Origin: Hyphococcus sp.
GTDB lineage: Bacteria; Pseudomonadota; Alphaproteobacteria; Caulobacterales; Parvularculaceae
Direction of reading: 5' to 3'
NCBI GenBank assembly: GCA_028284345.1
Contig: JANQRY010000006.1
Location: 186,001 to 250,000 of the forward strand
DNA: 64,000 bases
The notes beneath the pieces are model-generated. The model did not search any database. It had not been told where the DNA came from and was given only the letters and a program-made list of their open reading frames with translations. Position numbers and translations under genes: made by a program. This document shows, one piece after another, positions 8,931 to 18,681 of the stretch; the stretch's first letter is position 1; the number at the start of each line of letters is the position of its first letter.

Positions 8931-8971
8931 CGATTGTTCTCCAGCTACGGCGCCCATGCCCGGCGCATGTC

Positions 8972-10471
8972 CTAAAAATTGTTAGACCGAATATATTGTT
9001 CAGACGCAAATGTCGGGTCAGGGACGTCCGGGGCCTTCTCCGGTTCCGGTTCGGGCCTGCGCGGGGCCGGGGCCGGCGGCTCGACGCCCGGCGGCAGGGG
9101 TTGCGCCTGTCCCTCGGGTTGCGTCGCCAGAATGATATCGGTCGCCTGGCGCCATTCCGGCGTGCCGCGCGTGAGACCGGCCATGGCGCGGCGGGCGAAC
9201 CGGTTCGCATCGGCCTCGGCGCCGGCGTGATAGCGGGACTCTGCCGTCGCCAGCATCGCCAGCGGCTCCTGATTGAGCGCGCCATAGGCGCGTGCGAGTT
9301 CAAACCAGCCGAAACTGTTGTCCGGCTCCAGCAGCAAGGCGCGCTTGAATTCGCCCGTGGCTTCCTCGATCAGCGCGGGCTCGTTGGAAGCCAGCAGCGA
9401 GCGGCCGAGGTTAATCCGCAACAGCGCATTGTCGGACAACAGGCGGATCGCGTTCCGGTGCGGTTCAATGGACTCGTCCGTGCGTCCGAACTCAAACAGC
9501 ATCTGTCCTTCGAGTTCGTGGAAATAGGGATTGTCCGGATCGTCTTCCGTCAGCGTGCGGATTTCGGACAAGGCCTCGTCAATTTTCGCCACCCGGAAAT
9601 AGGCGACGGCGCGCGCGTAGTGAGCCGGTCCGGATTGATCGGTCAGGGGAAATTTTCGCAGCGTCGCATTCGGGTCATGCAGGAAGCCGTAAATCTTCGC
9701 CTGGATATATTTGAGCCGTTCGATTTCTTCCGGCGTGTCTGTAACGTCCACGTAAGGAGACGCCTCCACCCGGGTCTGCAACGCCGTCAGGCGTTCATTG
9801 GCGAGGGGGTGGGTCAGGAAATAGGGGTTCACATTGTAGCCGCGAATAATCTGACTGTTGCGCAGCTTGCGCCAGATTTCGAGAGCGCCGCGGCTCGAAC
9901 GACCGATGCTGTCCATATAGGTGATCGACGCCTGGTCGGCGGACGCCTCCTGACCGCGGCTGTATTTCAGGAAATTCGCCTGGCCGACCGTTTGCCCGAG
10001 GGATAAAATGCCAAGCCCAGCGTCGGGCGCCCCTGCGGCAATCGCGGCGGCGCCGAGCAAAAGACCAAGCAGCATGGGGCGCGACGCGGCGGCAATCGCG
10101 TCGCCGGTTCGCGCAGTATGGCCGCCGGCGAGGTGCCCGGCTTCGTGGGCGATCACCGCCTGAACCTGGTTGGGCGTGTCCGCCGTCGTCAGAAGGCCGG
10201 TGTTGACGCCCATGTAACGCCCGCCGGCGAAGGCGTTGAACGAGCCGTCATTGACGATGAGAATTTTAATCGAGTCGGGCGGCAGGCCGGCGGCGGCGAA
10301 GATCGGCCGTGAATAGTCGTCGAGAAATTTTTCGATTTCAGCGTCGCGCAACAGGCTGATGCTTTGGGCCTGGGCCGCGGCGCCGCCAAAGGCAAATACC
10401 GGCGCGGCGAGCGCCGCGGCGATTTTTCGCCACGACGTTGAAACGCGCCTGAACACAGAACCCTTCCACAT
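8972..10471 (-). CDS. M48-family periplasmic metalloprotease with TPR domain (BepA-like)
   Basis: A 499-residue protein with a signal peptide ending near AAAQAQS. The zinc motif HEAGH is at residue ~118, with the third ligand region ASADQASITYMD near residue 190. The C-terminal half consists of TPR-like helices (HYARAVAYFRVAKIDEALSEI, NALLRINLGRSLL). This architecture matches BepA/YfgC proteases that help assemble or degrade outer-membrane proteins such as LptD. The Pro-rich tail ends in SEQYIRSNNF. It lies between rne and the DsbA-like gene on the same strand, which suggests an envelope quality-control neighbourhood. Confidence 0.9.
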   Translation of the reverse strand: MWKGSVFRRVSTSWRKIAAALAAPVFAFGGAAAQAQSISLLRDAEIEKFLDDYSRPIFAAAGLPPDSIKILIVNDGSFNAFAGGRYMGVNTGLLTTADTPNQVQAVIAHEAGHLAGGHTARTGDAIAAASRPMLLGLLLGAAAIAAGAPDAGLGILSLGQTVGQANFLKYSRGQEASADQASITYMDSIGRSSRGALEIWRKLRNSQIIRGYNVNPYFLTHPLANERLTALQTRVEASPYVDVTDTPEEIERLKYIQAKIYGFLHDPNATLRKFPLTDQSGPAHYARAVAYFRVAKIDEALSEIRTLTEDDPDNPYFHELEGQMLFEFGRTDESIEPHRNAIRLLSDNALLRINLGRSLLASNEPALIEEATGEFKRALLLEPDNSFGWFELARAYGALNQEPLAMLATAESRYHAGAEADANRFARRAMAGLTRGTPEWRQATDIILATQPEGQAQPLPPGVEPPAPAPRRPEPEPEKAPDVPDPTFASEQYIRSNNF

Positions 10472-10510
10472 AGCTGTAAATCCTTAGCGACGAACCGGGG
10501 CGATTTCGAG

Positions 10511-10533
10511 GCGGCGCCGGGCTGCGGCGCCGC
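10511..10533. terminator. GC-rich hairpin between rne and the BepA-like gene
   Basis: GCGGCGCC and GGCGCCGC pair across a seven-base loop in the short gap downstream of the rne stop. There is no clear U-tract, so intrinsic termination is uncertain; it may simply stabilise the rne 3' end. Confidence 0.35.
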
Positions 10534-10591
10534 AATTGTGATCACCTATAACGCGCGAGGGCGCTTAATTCCGTCGCCCGCGCGGCCCCGG

Positions 10592-13393
10592 TCAGGAAGC
10601 GGACCGATGCCACCAGCCGCGTCGCGCCGGTTTTTGCGCCGCGGAGGGCTCTTCCGGAGCGGCATCCTCGTCAGCGGCCGCCGCGGGCGGCGCTGCATCG
10701 TCCTCGGCGGCGGCGCTGTCATCATCGGGCTGCGCGCCATTGGCTGACGCCGTCGGTGAGGCCGCATCTGCGTCGTCGCCGGAATTCACTTCTTCCGCGG
10801 CGACGGGGTCCTGATCTGCGGTCTCCGCTGGGGCGTCGCCGGCGCCGTCCGGCTTCGCAGTCGGGCCGTCGCCTTTGCCCGTGTTGGCTTTGTCCTTGTC
10901 GGAATCCGCAGCGGCGTTGTCGGCGCTGGCGGGACCGGGTGCATCCGTCTCGACCGTTTCCTTGCGATTGCGACGCCCGCCACGGCGGCCTCTGCGCCGG
11001 CGCTTTTTCGGTTTTTCTTCCGAGTCGTCATCGGAACCGGATTGCGCATCCGCCGCAGCCTCGTCCTTGTCGCCGGCCTCGGCGGTTTCGGTCTGGTCCT
11101 TATCGTCGCGATCGCGCCGGGAGCGTCGACGGCGACGACGCTTTTTCGGTTTCTCGTCAGCCTCGGCGCTTTGTTCGATATCGTCTTCTTCTTCGTCCGC
11201 GTCCGCTTCGATGGGTTCGGTCTGGTCGGCGCGGATGACGGGCTGGTCTTTCCGACGCTCCCGCGGCGTTCCGCTCGATTCCAGTTCGTAGTCGTCGCCG
11301 TGCTTGTCGGTATCGGCGACGATCTCGACACTGACGGCGTTGGCGTCTTCGATGCGGTTGATCCAGTCACGGTGATGGTTGAGCACATGCAGCGACACGT
11401 CGATGGACGTTCGCACGGCAATGACGCCGACCCGGCCGGAAATCGCTTCGCCTTCGATCGCCCGCAGAATTCTGAGCGCGGCCATGTTGTGAGAGCGAAT
11501 AACGCCGGCGCCGGCGCAGGTCGGACAGGTCTGCGTGGTGCCGTCGACAATGCCGGAGCGCCGTCGCTGTCGCGACATTTCCAACAGACCGAAAGACGAA
11601 ATCCGCCCCACCTGCACGCGGGCCCGATCGGCCTTCATGGCGTCTTTGAGGGCGCGCTCGACTTTGCGGTTGTTGCGCTGTTCTTCCATGTCGATGAAGT
11701 CGATGACGATCAGACCGGCGAGGTCGCGCAGCCGGAACTGGCGCGCCGCTTCCTCCGCCGCTTCGATATTCGTTTTCAGCGCCGTCTGTTCGATGTTGCG
11801 TTCGCGGGTCGCGCGGCCAGAGTTGACGTCGATGGCGACCAACGCCTCGGTCTGATGGATAACGATATAGCCGCCGGACTTCAGGCGAACCGACGGCTGG
11901 TACATGCCGTCAAGCTGCGTTTCGACACCGTGCTTTAAAAAGATCGGCGCCCGATCCTTGTAGGGCTGCACGTTTTTCGCGTGGCTCGGCATCAACATTT
12001 TCATGAAGTCTTTCGCTTCACGATAGCCGTCTTCGCCTTCCACATAGACCTTCGAAATATCCTTGTCGTAGAGATCGCGGATGGCGCGCTTGATGAGGCT
12101 CGCCTCTTCGTAGATGAGGCAGGGCGCAATGGACTTTAACGTCAGGGAGCGGATGTTCTCCCAGAGACGCAACAGGTAATCATAGTCGCGCTTGATCTCG
12201 GTTTTCGTGCGCTTGGCGCCCGCCGTTCGGATGATCAGCCCCATGCCGCGCGGGACTTCCAGACTGTCGACGACGCGCCGCAGGCGGCGCCGGTCCGACC
12301 CGTTGGCGATCTTGCGCGAAATGCCGCCGCCGCGCGCCGTGTTGGGCATCAACACGCAATAGCGCCCGGCCAGCGACAGATAGGTGGTGAGCGCCGCGCC
12401 CTTGTTGCCGCGTTCTTCTTTCACGACCTGAATCAACAGGATCTGGCGACGCTTGATGACTTCCTGAATCTTGTAGTTGCGCAGGAGGTTCGCCCGCTTG
12501 CGTTTGGCGTTCTTATAGCGCTCGAAAAGCGCGTTGCGTGCCGCGCGGGCGCTCTTGGCGCCGGCTTTGTCGTCGCCGGGGCCTTCTGCGTCATCGGCCT
12601 CGGCGTCTTCGTCTTCGCTTTCGTCCTCGGACGAGGCGTCGTTCGCCTCGGCGCTGTCGACGGGCGCGTCTTCGTCATCGCTGTCGGAATCGTCTGACGG
12701 CGTTTCTTCCGCCGCGTCTTCCGCTTTCAGCGACGGTGCGTCGCCGTCTTCGTCGGCGCCGTCCTGCGGCTCGGCGTCGTCGCCGGGCTCGTCGTCTTCC
12801 GTCGACGCAGGCGCTTCATCGTCGTCATCGCTTTCGCCGCTTTCCTCTTCTTCCTCTTCCTCCTCGGAGTCGCGGCGTTCCGGTGGTTGCTCATCCGCCG
12901 ACGCGTCGGCGTCCTTTGTCTCTTCGTCCGCCGCCGTCTCATCGTCAGCCTGGGCGCGGACGGCGTCCGCGTCGTCGTCGTCTGTCTCTGCATCGGAAAC
13001 GGGGTCGGCGAAGCTTTCGTCCTCGTCGGACGCGGCCTCCGGCCCGTCCTCGTCGTCCTCTTCATCGCCCCGTTGCGACAGCTCCAGCTCGGCGGCGAGT
13101 TCGGCGACTTCCTGCTCGGCCTCCTGCAACAGATTCCGGTCCGACACCGGGATCTGATAATAGTCGGGATGGATTTCGCTGAACGCCAGGAAGCCATGGC
13201 GATTGCCGCCATAGTCGACGAATGCGGCTTGCAGGGAAGGTTCGACGCGGGTGACCCGCGCGAGGAAGATATTACCGCGTAGCGGCTTTCGCGCTGCGGA
13301 TTCGAAGTCGAAGTCTTCGATTTTGTTCTGGGATACGACCGCGACGCGCACCTCTTCCGGGTGGGCGGCGTCGATTAGCATTTTCTTGGACAT
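10592..13393 (-). CDS. rne: Ribonuclease E
   Basis: A 933-residue single-strand endoribonuclease and degradosome scaffold. The N-terminus MSKKMLIDAAHPEEVRVAVV leads into an S1 domain that is split by a roughly 200-residue Asp/Glu/Ser-rich insertion (from about residue 85 to 280). The catalytic core has VDVNSGR and DLAGLIVIDFIDM, and the Zn-link is CPTCAGAG. The C-terminal half is disordered, with two Arg-rich RNA-binding-like tracts (KPKKRRRRRRSRR, KPKKRRRRGRRGG), and ends in ARRGWWHRSAS. The GWW motif matches the PNPase-binding tail described in Caulobacter. The start at 13393 has GGAG nine bases upstream; the track start 14 codons earlier lacks one. Confidence 0.93.
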   Translation of the reverse strand: MSKKMLIDAAHPEEVRVAVVSQNKIEDFDFESAARKPLRGNIFLARVTRVEPSLQAAFVDYGGNRHGFLAFSEIHPDYYQIPVSDRNLLQEAEQEVAELAAELELSQRGDEEDDEDGPEAASDEDESFADPVSDAETDDDDADAVRAQADDETAADEETKDADASADEQPPERRDSEEEEEEEESGESDDDDEAPASTEDDEPGDDAEPQDGADEDGDAPSLKAEDAAEETPSDDSDSDDEDAPVDSAEANDASSEDESEDEDAEADDAEGPGDDKAGAKSARAARNALFERYKNAKRKRANLLRNYKIQEVIKRRQILLIQVVKEERGNKGAALTTYLSLAGRYCVLMPNTARGGGISRKIANGSDRRRLRRVVDSLEVPRGMGLIIRTAGAKRTKTEIKRDYDYLLRLWENIRSLTLKSIAPCLIYEEASLIKRAIRDLYDKDISKVYVEGEDGYREAKDFMKMLMPSHAKNVQPYKDRAPIFLKHGVETQLDGMYQPSVRLKSGGYIVIHQTEALVAIDVNSGRATRERNIEQTALKTNIEAAEEAARQFRLRDLAGLIVIDFIDMEEQRNNRKVERALKDAMKADRARVQVGRISSFGLLEMSRQRRRSGIVDGTTQTCPTCAGAGVIRSHNMAALRILRAIEGEAISGRVGVIAVRTSIDVSLHVLNHHRDWINRIEDANAVSVEIVADTDKHGDDYELESSGTPRERRKDQPVIRADQTEPIEADADEEEDDIEQSAEADEKPKKRRRRRRSRRDRDDKDQTETAEAGDKDEAAADAQSGSDDDSEEKPKKRRRRGRRGGRRNRKETVETDAPGPASADNAAADSDKDKANTGKGDGPTAKPDGAGDAPAETADQDPVAAEEVNSGDDADAASPTASANGAQPDDDSAAAEDDAAPPAAAADEDAAPEEPSAAQKPARRGWWHRSAS

Positions 13394-13980
13394 TGAATAG
13401 GGCTCCGCGGCGCGCGCGAGTCCCGAGGGATCCACAGCCGGCGCCGCTTTTGTTGGTTCGCGGATGTGCGGACGCGATTGCGCGGGCGGCCCGGAAACGG
13501 GCGCCGTCGCAAGTCGAAGTCAGTTTGTGCAACATCGGCGATGTTTCTGTTGTGTGCCGGCGGGGCCGGCGTGTTGTTTTTCTGGCGCTGGAGAATTTAG
13601 CGCCTGCTTTCGCTCCGCGCGTCGTCCTTTCCGACGCGGGCCGGCGAATGGAGCTGCCGGCGCTGATACCGGGACCGGTGAGGGTCCGGAATTTCGCTGG
13701 CGACCGCGGGAGCGCGAGGCGTCCGCAAAATCGCCGATTATTCATCCTGTGCGATGTGGCTAAATACGGCCCGAATCGCAAGTGATTTTTACCATGCCGG
13801 AGCCGGTGGAAAAAGAAAAGGCGGCTCGCGGCGCGACTCAATCTCCCATGTGTTTCTGGACGAACTCTTAATTGCGCTTTAACGGTGTGGCGAGAAAATT
13901 GGGGGTCCCGGAGTATCTTGCGCAATCGACCCGAAACCGGTCGAATGCGGCATTGTGTCGGCGCGGCCGCGCGAGGAACG
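13394..13980. promoter_or_regulatory. Divergent rne/amiC intergenic region
   Basis: This 587-base gap holds no ORF I can support. It must contain the rne leader on the minus strand, which is often long and autoregulatory in RNase E genes, and the amiC promoter on the plus strand. A small GCCGGC-GGG-GCCGGC stem followed by a T-rich run is near 13560, and a CtrA-type box lies near its right end. Confidence 0.5.
13868..13882. promoter_or_regulatory. CtrA-type box TTAA-N7-TTAA upstream of amiC
   Basis: The sequence TTAA-TTGCGCT-TTAA fits the full CtrA consensus exactly. In my scan of the window this was the only exact match, and it lies about 100 bases upstream of the amiC start in non-coding DNA. 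CtrA is the cell-cycle master regulator of alphaproteobacteria and commonly controls division and cell-wall genes. Confidence 0.5.
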
Positions 13981-15270
13981 ATGTTTGAGGCCATGAAAAA
14001 CGCCGTCGTCACTGCCGTTTTCGGCGTCGTCGCGCTTCTGGCGACGGCGCTGCCGGTTGAGGCGGCCGAGCTGAAATCGGTGCGATTCGGCCCGGAATCG
14101 GGCAAAACGCGCATTGTCTTCGATATTGCGGGGGCGCCGGCCTACGCCCTTTCGGGCGACGACCTAGGAAATGGCCGCTTATTCGTTGATTTTAAAGACC
14201 TTTCCATCCCCCCGGCGGCGCTCGCCCTGCAACCGGCCATGGGCCATGTAGCCAACTACCAGTTCGTCAAACAGGACGGCGGCGCCATGCGCGCTGTGTT
14301 GACGCTCAAGAAAACGGCCAAAATCGGGGAAAGTTTCATCATTGAGCCGTCGGCGAAGGTCGCGAACCATCGCCTAGTGATCGACCTCGTCAAAGGGGAC
14401 AAGGCCGCGTTTATCGCCAGCATTCCGGCGCAATATCCCGATCTGGGTCCCGTGATCGAAAAGGCGACCGCGGCGGGCGAAGACGACGTCGCGCCGGCCC
14501 CTACGCTGAAGCGGGAAGTCGCCGCGCCACCGGCCAAGCGCGTTATCGTTGTCGACGCCGGCCATGGGGGCGTCGATCCCGGCGCGATCGGGCCGGGCGG
14601 CACGATGGAAAAGACCGTGACCCTGAAAGCGGCGCTGAAACTGAAGGAAATTCTCGAAAAAACAGGCCGTTACGACGTCGTCCTCACACGAGAGTCAGCG
14701 AAGGATCCGCGTCTGATCCCCAACCAGGCCAAAGAACTTGCGCGCCGCGAGACGCTGGCGCGGGACGCTAATGCGGCGTTGTTTATCTCCATCCATGCGG
14801 ACGCGCTTCGCGACAAGACCATTCGCGGGGCGTCGGTCTACACTCTTTCTGACAAGGGAACAGAGCGTTCGGCCCGTCTGGCGAAGTCGGAAGGCAACTA
14901 TACCGTCTATCGGCTTGATACGCGGGAGTTTCAGGATGATGAGTTTGTGGGCGACATCCTGTTCGACATCGCCCAGGGCAAAACCAAAACAGCGTCGTCG
15001 CGGTTTGCGGACGTGCTGTTGAAGGAACTGTCCGGGAAGGTCCCGCTCCTCAACAGATCCCACCGCAAGGCGGATTTGCGCGTGCTTCTTGCGCCGGACG
15101 TGCCGGCGGTGCTGTTTGAGATGGCGTTTATTTCCAACGCCAAGGATGAAGCGAACCTGAAATCAGCGCCCTGGCGCAACCGCACCATGGCTGCCGTGGC
15201 GAAGGCGATCGACAAGTATTTTGAAGAAAACCCGCAGCAATACGCACAGACCGGCGGCGCCGGGCGGTAG
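13981..15270 (+). CDS. amiC: N-acetylmuramoyl-L-alanine amidase (AmiC-like)
   Basis: A periplasmic zinc amidase of 429 residues that cleaves peptide stems from murein during daughter-cell separation. The signal peptide ends near PVEAAEL. It is followed by an AMIN domain (residues ~25-130), which targets the septum, and an Amidase_3 domain with zinc ligands in VVDAGHGGVDPG and SIHADAL and the catalytic Glu in VLFEMAFISN. The start could be ATG 13981 or 13993; GAGG precedes both closely. The long N-terminal extension in the track is rejected because it runs through the promoter. mrcA follows on the same strand. Confidence 0.93.
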   Translation: MFEAMKNAVVTAVFGVVALLATALPVEAAELKSVRFGPESGKTRIVFDIAGAPAYALSGDDLGNGRLFVDFKDLSIPPAALALQPAMGHVANYQFVKQDGGAMRAVLTLKKTAKIGESFIIEPSAKVANHRLVIDLVKGDKAAFIASIPAQYPDLGPVIEKATAAGEDDVAPAPTLKREVAAPPAKRVIVVDAGHGGVDPGAIGPGGTMEKTVTLKAALKLKEILEKTGRYDVVLTRESAKDPRLIPNQAKELARRETLARDANAALFISIHADALRDKTIRGASVYTLSDKGTERSARLAKSEGNYTVYRLDTREFQDDEFVGDILFDIAQGKTKTASSRFADVLLKELSGKVPLLNRSHRKADLRVLLAPDVPAVLFEMAFISNAKDEANLKSAPWRNRTMAAVAKAIDKYFEENPQQYAQTGGAGR

Positions 15271-15446
15271 CGGATCGACGGCCGGGAATATGAGCAAATC
15301 AGCCAATATGTAACCAAAATGGGCGCGCTTGCGCCTCGCTGCCGTCGCAATTATGCGCTAGCAATGCACTCGAGGGGCGGCGCGCCGTCGGCGGTCAAAG
15401 TCAAGGCCAGACGAGACGCCGACGATGCGCGGCGCGGTGAGATGCG

Positions 15447-18212
15447 ATGAGCGACGACAGCAACGGAAAGAACGGCGCAAAGGGGGACGGAGACGCGCCC
15501 ATTGAGCACGACATGTTCGCGCCCGACGCGAAAAAAAACCCGGCAGACAAGGCGGAGACCGCCGAGGCTGATGACGTGATCGAACTTGGTCCGTCGGAGC
15601 GCTCCGACGCGCGCCCAAGGGATGAAATGACGGCGCCGAAACGTGCTGAAGAAAATCCTGAGCGCGAACCGGCCGCCAAATCCGGCGGGCTGCTTTCAAC
15701 GGCGGTGAATCTCGTCGGCGTTGGTTTCGCCGCCGCGGCCTTCGCCGTCATCGGCGCCGCGATCTTCGTCGCCGGCTATCTTGGCCGGCTTGCGGAGGAT
15801 CTGCCGCCCTATGGCCAGCTTGCAGAATATGCGCCGCCGGTAACGACGCGCGTCTATGCGGGCGACGGCTCGCTGGTCGCGGAATTCGCCCGGGAGCGAC
15901 GCCTGTTCGTGCCCATCGAACAGATCCCCGATCACGTCAAAGGCGCTTTTGTTTCCGCCGAAGACAAGACCTTTTACGAGCATACCGGGCTGGACATGCG
16001 CGGTCTTATTCGCGCGCAAATCTCCAATATTTCGAACATCCTGCAGGGACGGCGTCTCGAAGGCGGCTCGACCATCACCCAGCAGGTTGCGAAAAACTTT
16101 CTTCTGACGAGCGAGCAAAAGATAGACCGCAAACTGCGGGAAATGATGATCTCGCGGAAGATGGAAGCGGCCTTTACCAAGGATCACATTCTCGAACTTT
16201 ATCTCAATGAAATTTATCTCGGCAATCGCTCTTACGGAGTCGCGGCCGCGGCGCTCAATTATTTCGACAAATCCCTGAGCGACCTTTCCGTTGCGGAAGC
16301 GGCCTATCTCGCGGCGATCACCAAAGGCCCGTCGAATTATCATCCGATTGAAAACGAAAAGCGCGCTGTGGCGCGGCGCAACTGGGTGATCGGCCGCATG
16401 CTTGAAGACGGCCGCATCGCGCAAGCCGAAGCCGACGAAGCGCGCGAGTTGCCCCTCGGCGCGCAGATGGCCGACCCGCTGGGCGCCCGCGAATGGACCA
16501 TGGAGTATTTCGCCGAGGAAGTCCGTAAGCAGATCGTCGATCTTTACGGCGTTGAAGCGCTCTATGATGGCGGGCTGGCCGTGCGCACCTCCGTCGATCC
16601 GCGGTTGCAGCGGGCCGCGGGCAAGGCGCTGCGCCGATGGCTTGTCGAATATGACCAGCGTCACGGCTGGCGCGGGCCCCTTGCGACCATGGATATTGAC
16701 CAAAGCGCGGACTGGGGCGCGGACTGGAACGAGGCGTTTTCCGCGACCGTCGCCGACATGGTCGAGACCCGCGCCATCTCCGAAGATTTGGCGCCGTGGC
16801 GCCCGGCGCTCGTCCTCGCTGTCGAGGAAAGCGGGGCGAGGATCGGCTTCGGCGACGGTACCGAAAGCGTTATTCCCGTTGAACAGCTTTACTGGGCGCG
16901 CGAACACATCTCCGCCAATGAACGCGGGCCCGCCATTGAGTCCGCGGCAGATGTCCTTTCCGAAGGCGATATCGTCTATGTCGACGTCGCCCGGGAAATC
17001 ACGGAAGACGAAGACGGCGCGCGCAGCGTCGCCGCCGACGCGCCGGTCATTGACGGCGCCTTTGCGCTGCGACAACCGCCGGCGGTCAATGGCGGCCTCA
17101 TCGCCATTGATCCCCATACGGGCCGCGTCCTCGCTATGGTCGGCGGGTTTTCCTTCCGCATGTCGGAATTCAATCGCGCGGTGCAGGCGGAACGCCAGCC
17201 CGGTTCGACCTTCAAGCCGTTTGTTTATTCCGTCGCCCTCGACAATGGATACACGCCGTCTTCCACCGTGCTTGATGCGCCGTTCGTCGCGCCGGGCGAG
17301 GATAGCTGGTACAAGCCGGGCAATTATGTGGAGGGGCGTTTCGGCGGCCTGTCGACCCTCCGTACAGGGATTGAAAAGTCCCGCAACACCATGACCGCGC
17401 GTCTGGCGCAGGACCTCGGCATCGGCCCGATCATGGAATATATTGAGCGGTTCAAGCTGTCCGACCGGTTGCCGCGCGAACTGGCGATTTCGCTTGGCTC
17501 CGGCGAGACGACCCTGATGAAGATTACCGCCGCCTACTCGATTTTCGTCAATGGCGGCAAGCGCGTCGATCCGGCGATCATCGACCGGGTTCAGGACCGC
17601 GCGGGCGCGACCATCTACACCCGCGACAATCGCATCTGTTCGGCCTGCGATGCGCCGTTCTGGTACGGGCAGGCGGAGCCGCAACTGAACGATCCGCGCG
17701 AACAGGTGCTCGATCCGCGCACGGCCTATCAGATCACATCGATCCTCGAGGGCGTCGTCGTGCGCGGCACGGGCAGCGCCGTGCGGCGCGCTTCCGCCAA
17801 GCCGCTCGCCGGCAAGACCGGCACGACCAACGACTATAAGGACGCGTGGTTCGTCGGCTTTTCGCCGGACCTTGCGACCGGCGTGTTTGTCGGTTTCGAC
17901 CTGCCGCAGACGCTGGGGCAGGGTGAAGCGGGCGGCAAGGTCGCCGCGCCGATCTTCGCCGACTTTATGGTTGAGGCGTTGAAGGACGAACCGGGCATTC
18001 CGTTCCGCGTGCCGTCAGGCGTGCGTCTTGTGCGCGTCGACGCCAAGACAGGCAAGCCGGCCTCCAGCGGCAACGTCATCCTCGAAGCCTTCAAGGCCGA
18101 CGACATCATTGGCGGCGGCCCGTCGTCGGAGGACCTGATCCTCGATCCGCTGTCTTCGGCGGGGCTCGCGGAGGATGAACCGGTCGAAGACGATCTCAAC
18201 GGGCTTTACTAG
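15447..18212 (+). CDS. mrcA: Penicillin-binding protein 1A (bifunctional)
   Basis: A 921-residue class A PBP that polymerises and crosslinks peptidoglycan. A hydrophilic acidic cytoplasmic tail of about 85 residues precedes one membrane anchor (VGVGFAAAAFAVIGAAIFVAGYL). The GT51 domain shows EDKTFYEHTGLD, GGSTITQQVAKN and the ELYLNEIYLG motif. The transpeptidase has STFK (nucleophile Ser), SRN and KTGTTNDYKDAW. The insert between the two domains is consistent with PBP1A-type OB domains. It follows amiC; in related genomes prfB comes next, but here two extra elements intervene. Confidence 0.96.
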   Translation: MSDDSNGKNGAKGDGDAPIEHDMFAPDAKKNPADKAETAEADDVIELGPSERSDARPRDEMTAPKRAEENPEREPAAKSGGLLSTAVNLVGVGFAAAAFAVIGAAIFVAGYLGRLAEDLPPYGQLAEYAPPVTTRVYAGDGSLVAEFARERRLFVPIEQIPDHVKGAFVSAEDKTFYEHTGLDMRGLIRAQISNISNILQGRRLEGGSTITQQVAKNFLLTSEQKIDRKLREMMISRKMEAAFTKDHILELYLNEIYLGNRSYGVAAAALNYFDKSLSDLSVAEAAYLAAITKGPSNYHPIENEKRAVARRNWVIGRMLEDGRIAQAEADEARELPLGAQMADPLGAREWTMEYFAEEVRKQIVDLYGVEALYDGGLAVRTSVDPRLQRAAGKALRRWLVEYDQRHGWRGPLATMDIDQSADWGADWNEAFSATVADMVETRAISEDLAPWRPALVLAVEESGARIGFGDGTESVIPVEQLYWAREHISANERGPAIESAADVLSEGDIVYVDVAREITEDEDGARSVAADAPVIDGAFALRQPPAVNGGLIAIDPHTGRVLAMVGGFSFRMSEFNRAVQAERQPGSTFKPFVYSVALDNGYTPSSTVLDAPFVAPGEDSWYKPGNYVEGRFGGLSTLRTGIEKSRNTMTARLAQDLGIGPIMEYIERFKLSDRLPRELAISLGSGETTLMKITAAYSIFVNGGKRVDPAIIDRVQDRAGATIYTRDNRICSACDAPFWYGQAEPQLNDPREQVLDPRTAYQITSILEGVVVRGTGSAVRRASAKPLAGKTGTTNDYKDAWFVGFSPDLATGVFVGFDLPQTLGQGEAGGKVAAPIFADFMVEALKDEPGIPFRVPSGVRLVRVDAKTGKPASSGNVILEAFKADDIIGGGPSSEDLILDPLSSAGLAEDEPVEDDLNGLY

Positions 18213-18223
18213 GCCCTACTGAC

Positions 18224-18670
18224 TCAATCGGCATCGGATCGGCGGTTATTGCGCTTTGGCCGAATCCGGCCGAGTTCGTCTAACTCCTTTACGCGTTCGC
18301 CCGGAAGACCCAGATACTCGTCGATCGAGTGACGATCATTATTGTCGCGAACCGTGACGACAAATCTTCTTCCGTGCGAATCCACCGAGAAGCGTGCTGT
18401 CAATTCACTGAAAGCATCAACTGAAGCGCCGTGCTTTCTGCATAAATCGTCTAACGCCTCTGAATAAAGAGATATTGCTTTAGCCAACGAAGCGGATGGT
18501 TGGGCGCCTGAGGTGGCGCCGGTTAGAAAATCGACCGTAATGTAGCCTTCGGGACTGTTCGATGCTTCCCCAAATATATCCATTTCATAAACGCCGATCA
18601 TCAGCCCGATCCCGCTTCCAAGCGAGTCAGCGATATTGTGACCAATGGATTTGAGTTCCCCAAACTTCAT
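18224..18670 (-). CDS. Hypothetical protein inserted between mrcA and prfB
   Basis: A 148-residue soluble protein, convergent to mrcA, that I do not recognise. It has no signal peptide, membrane span or catalytic motif I can name. The N-terminal half (GSGIGLMIGVYEMDIFGEA, GYITVDFLTG) looks like a beta-rich domain, the middle is helical (KAISLYSEALDDLCRKHG), and the tail is basic (RPKRNNRRSDAD). The DNA is visibly AT-richer than its neighbours. It interrupts the usual amiC-mrcA-prfB run, so it is probably a later insertion. Confidence 0.7.
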   Translation of the reverse strand: MKFGELKSIGHNIADSLGSGIGLMIGVYEMDIFGEASNSPEGYITVDFLTGATSGAQPSASLAKAISLYSEALDDLCRKHGASVDAFSELTARFSVDSHGRRFVVTVRDNNDRHSIDEYLGLPGERVKELDELGRIRPKRNNRRSDAD

Positions 18671-18681
18671 CGGGTGAGATT

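Noticed and set aside
12534-13157. Ser-rich forward ORFs over the RNase E acidic insertion
   Set aside because: GAC/GAG codon runs read on the opposite strand produce Ser/Ala repeats; this is low-complexity shadow coding.
15696-17684. 662-aa reverse ORF antisense to mrcA
   Set aside because: It is a GC-rich mirror frame of the well-supported mrcA gene, Arg/His/Gly-heavy and without any domain.
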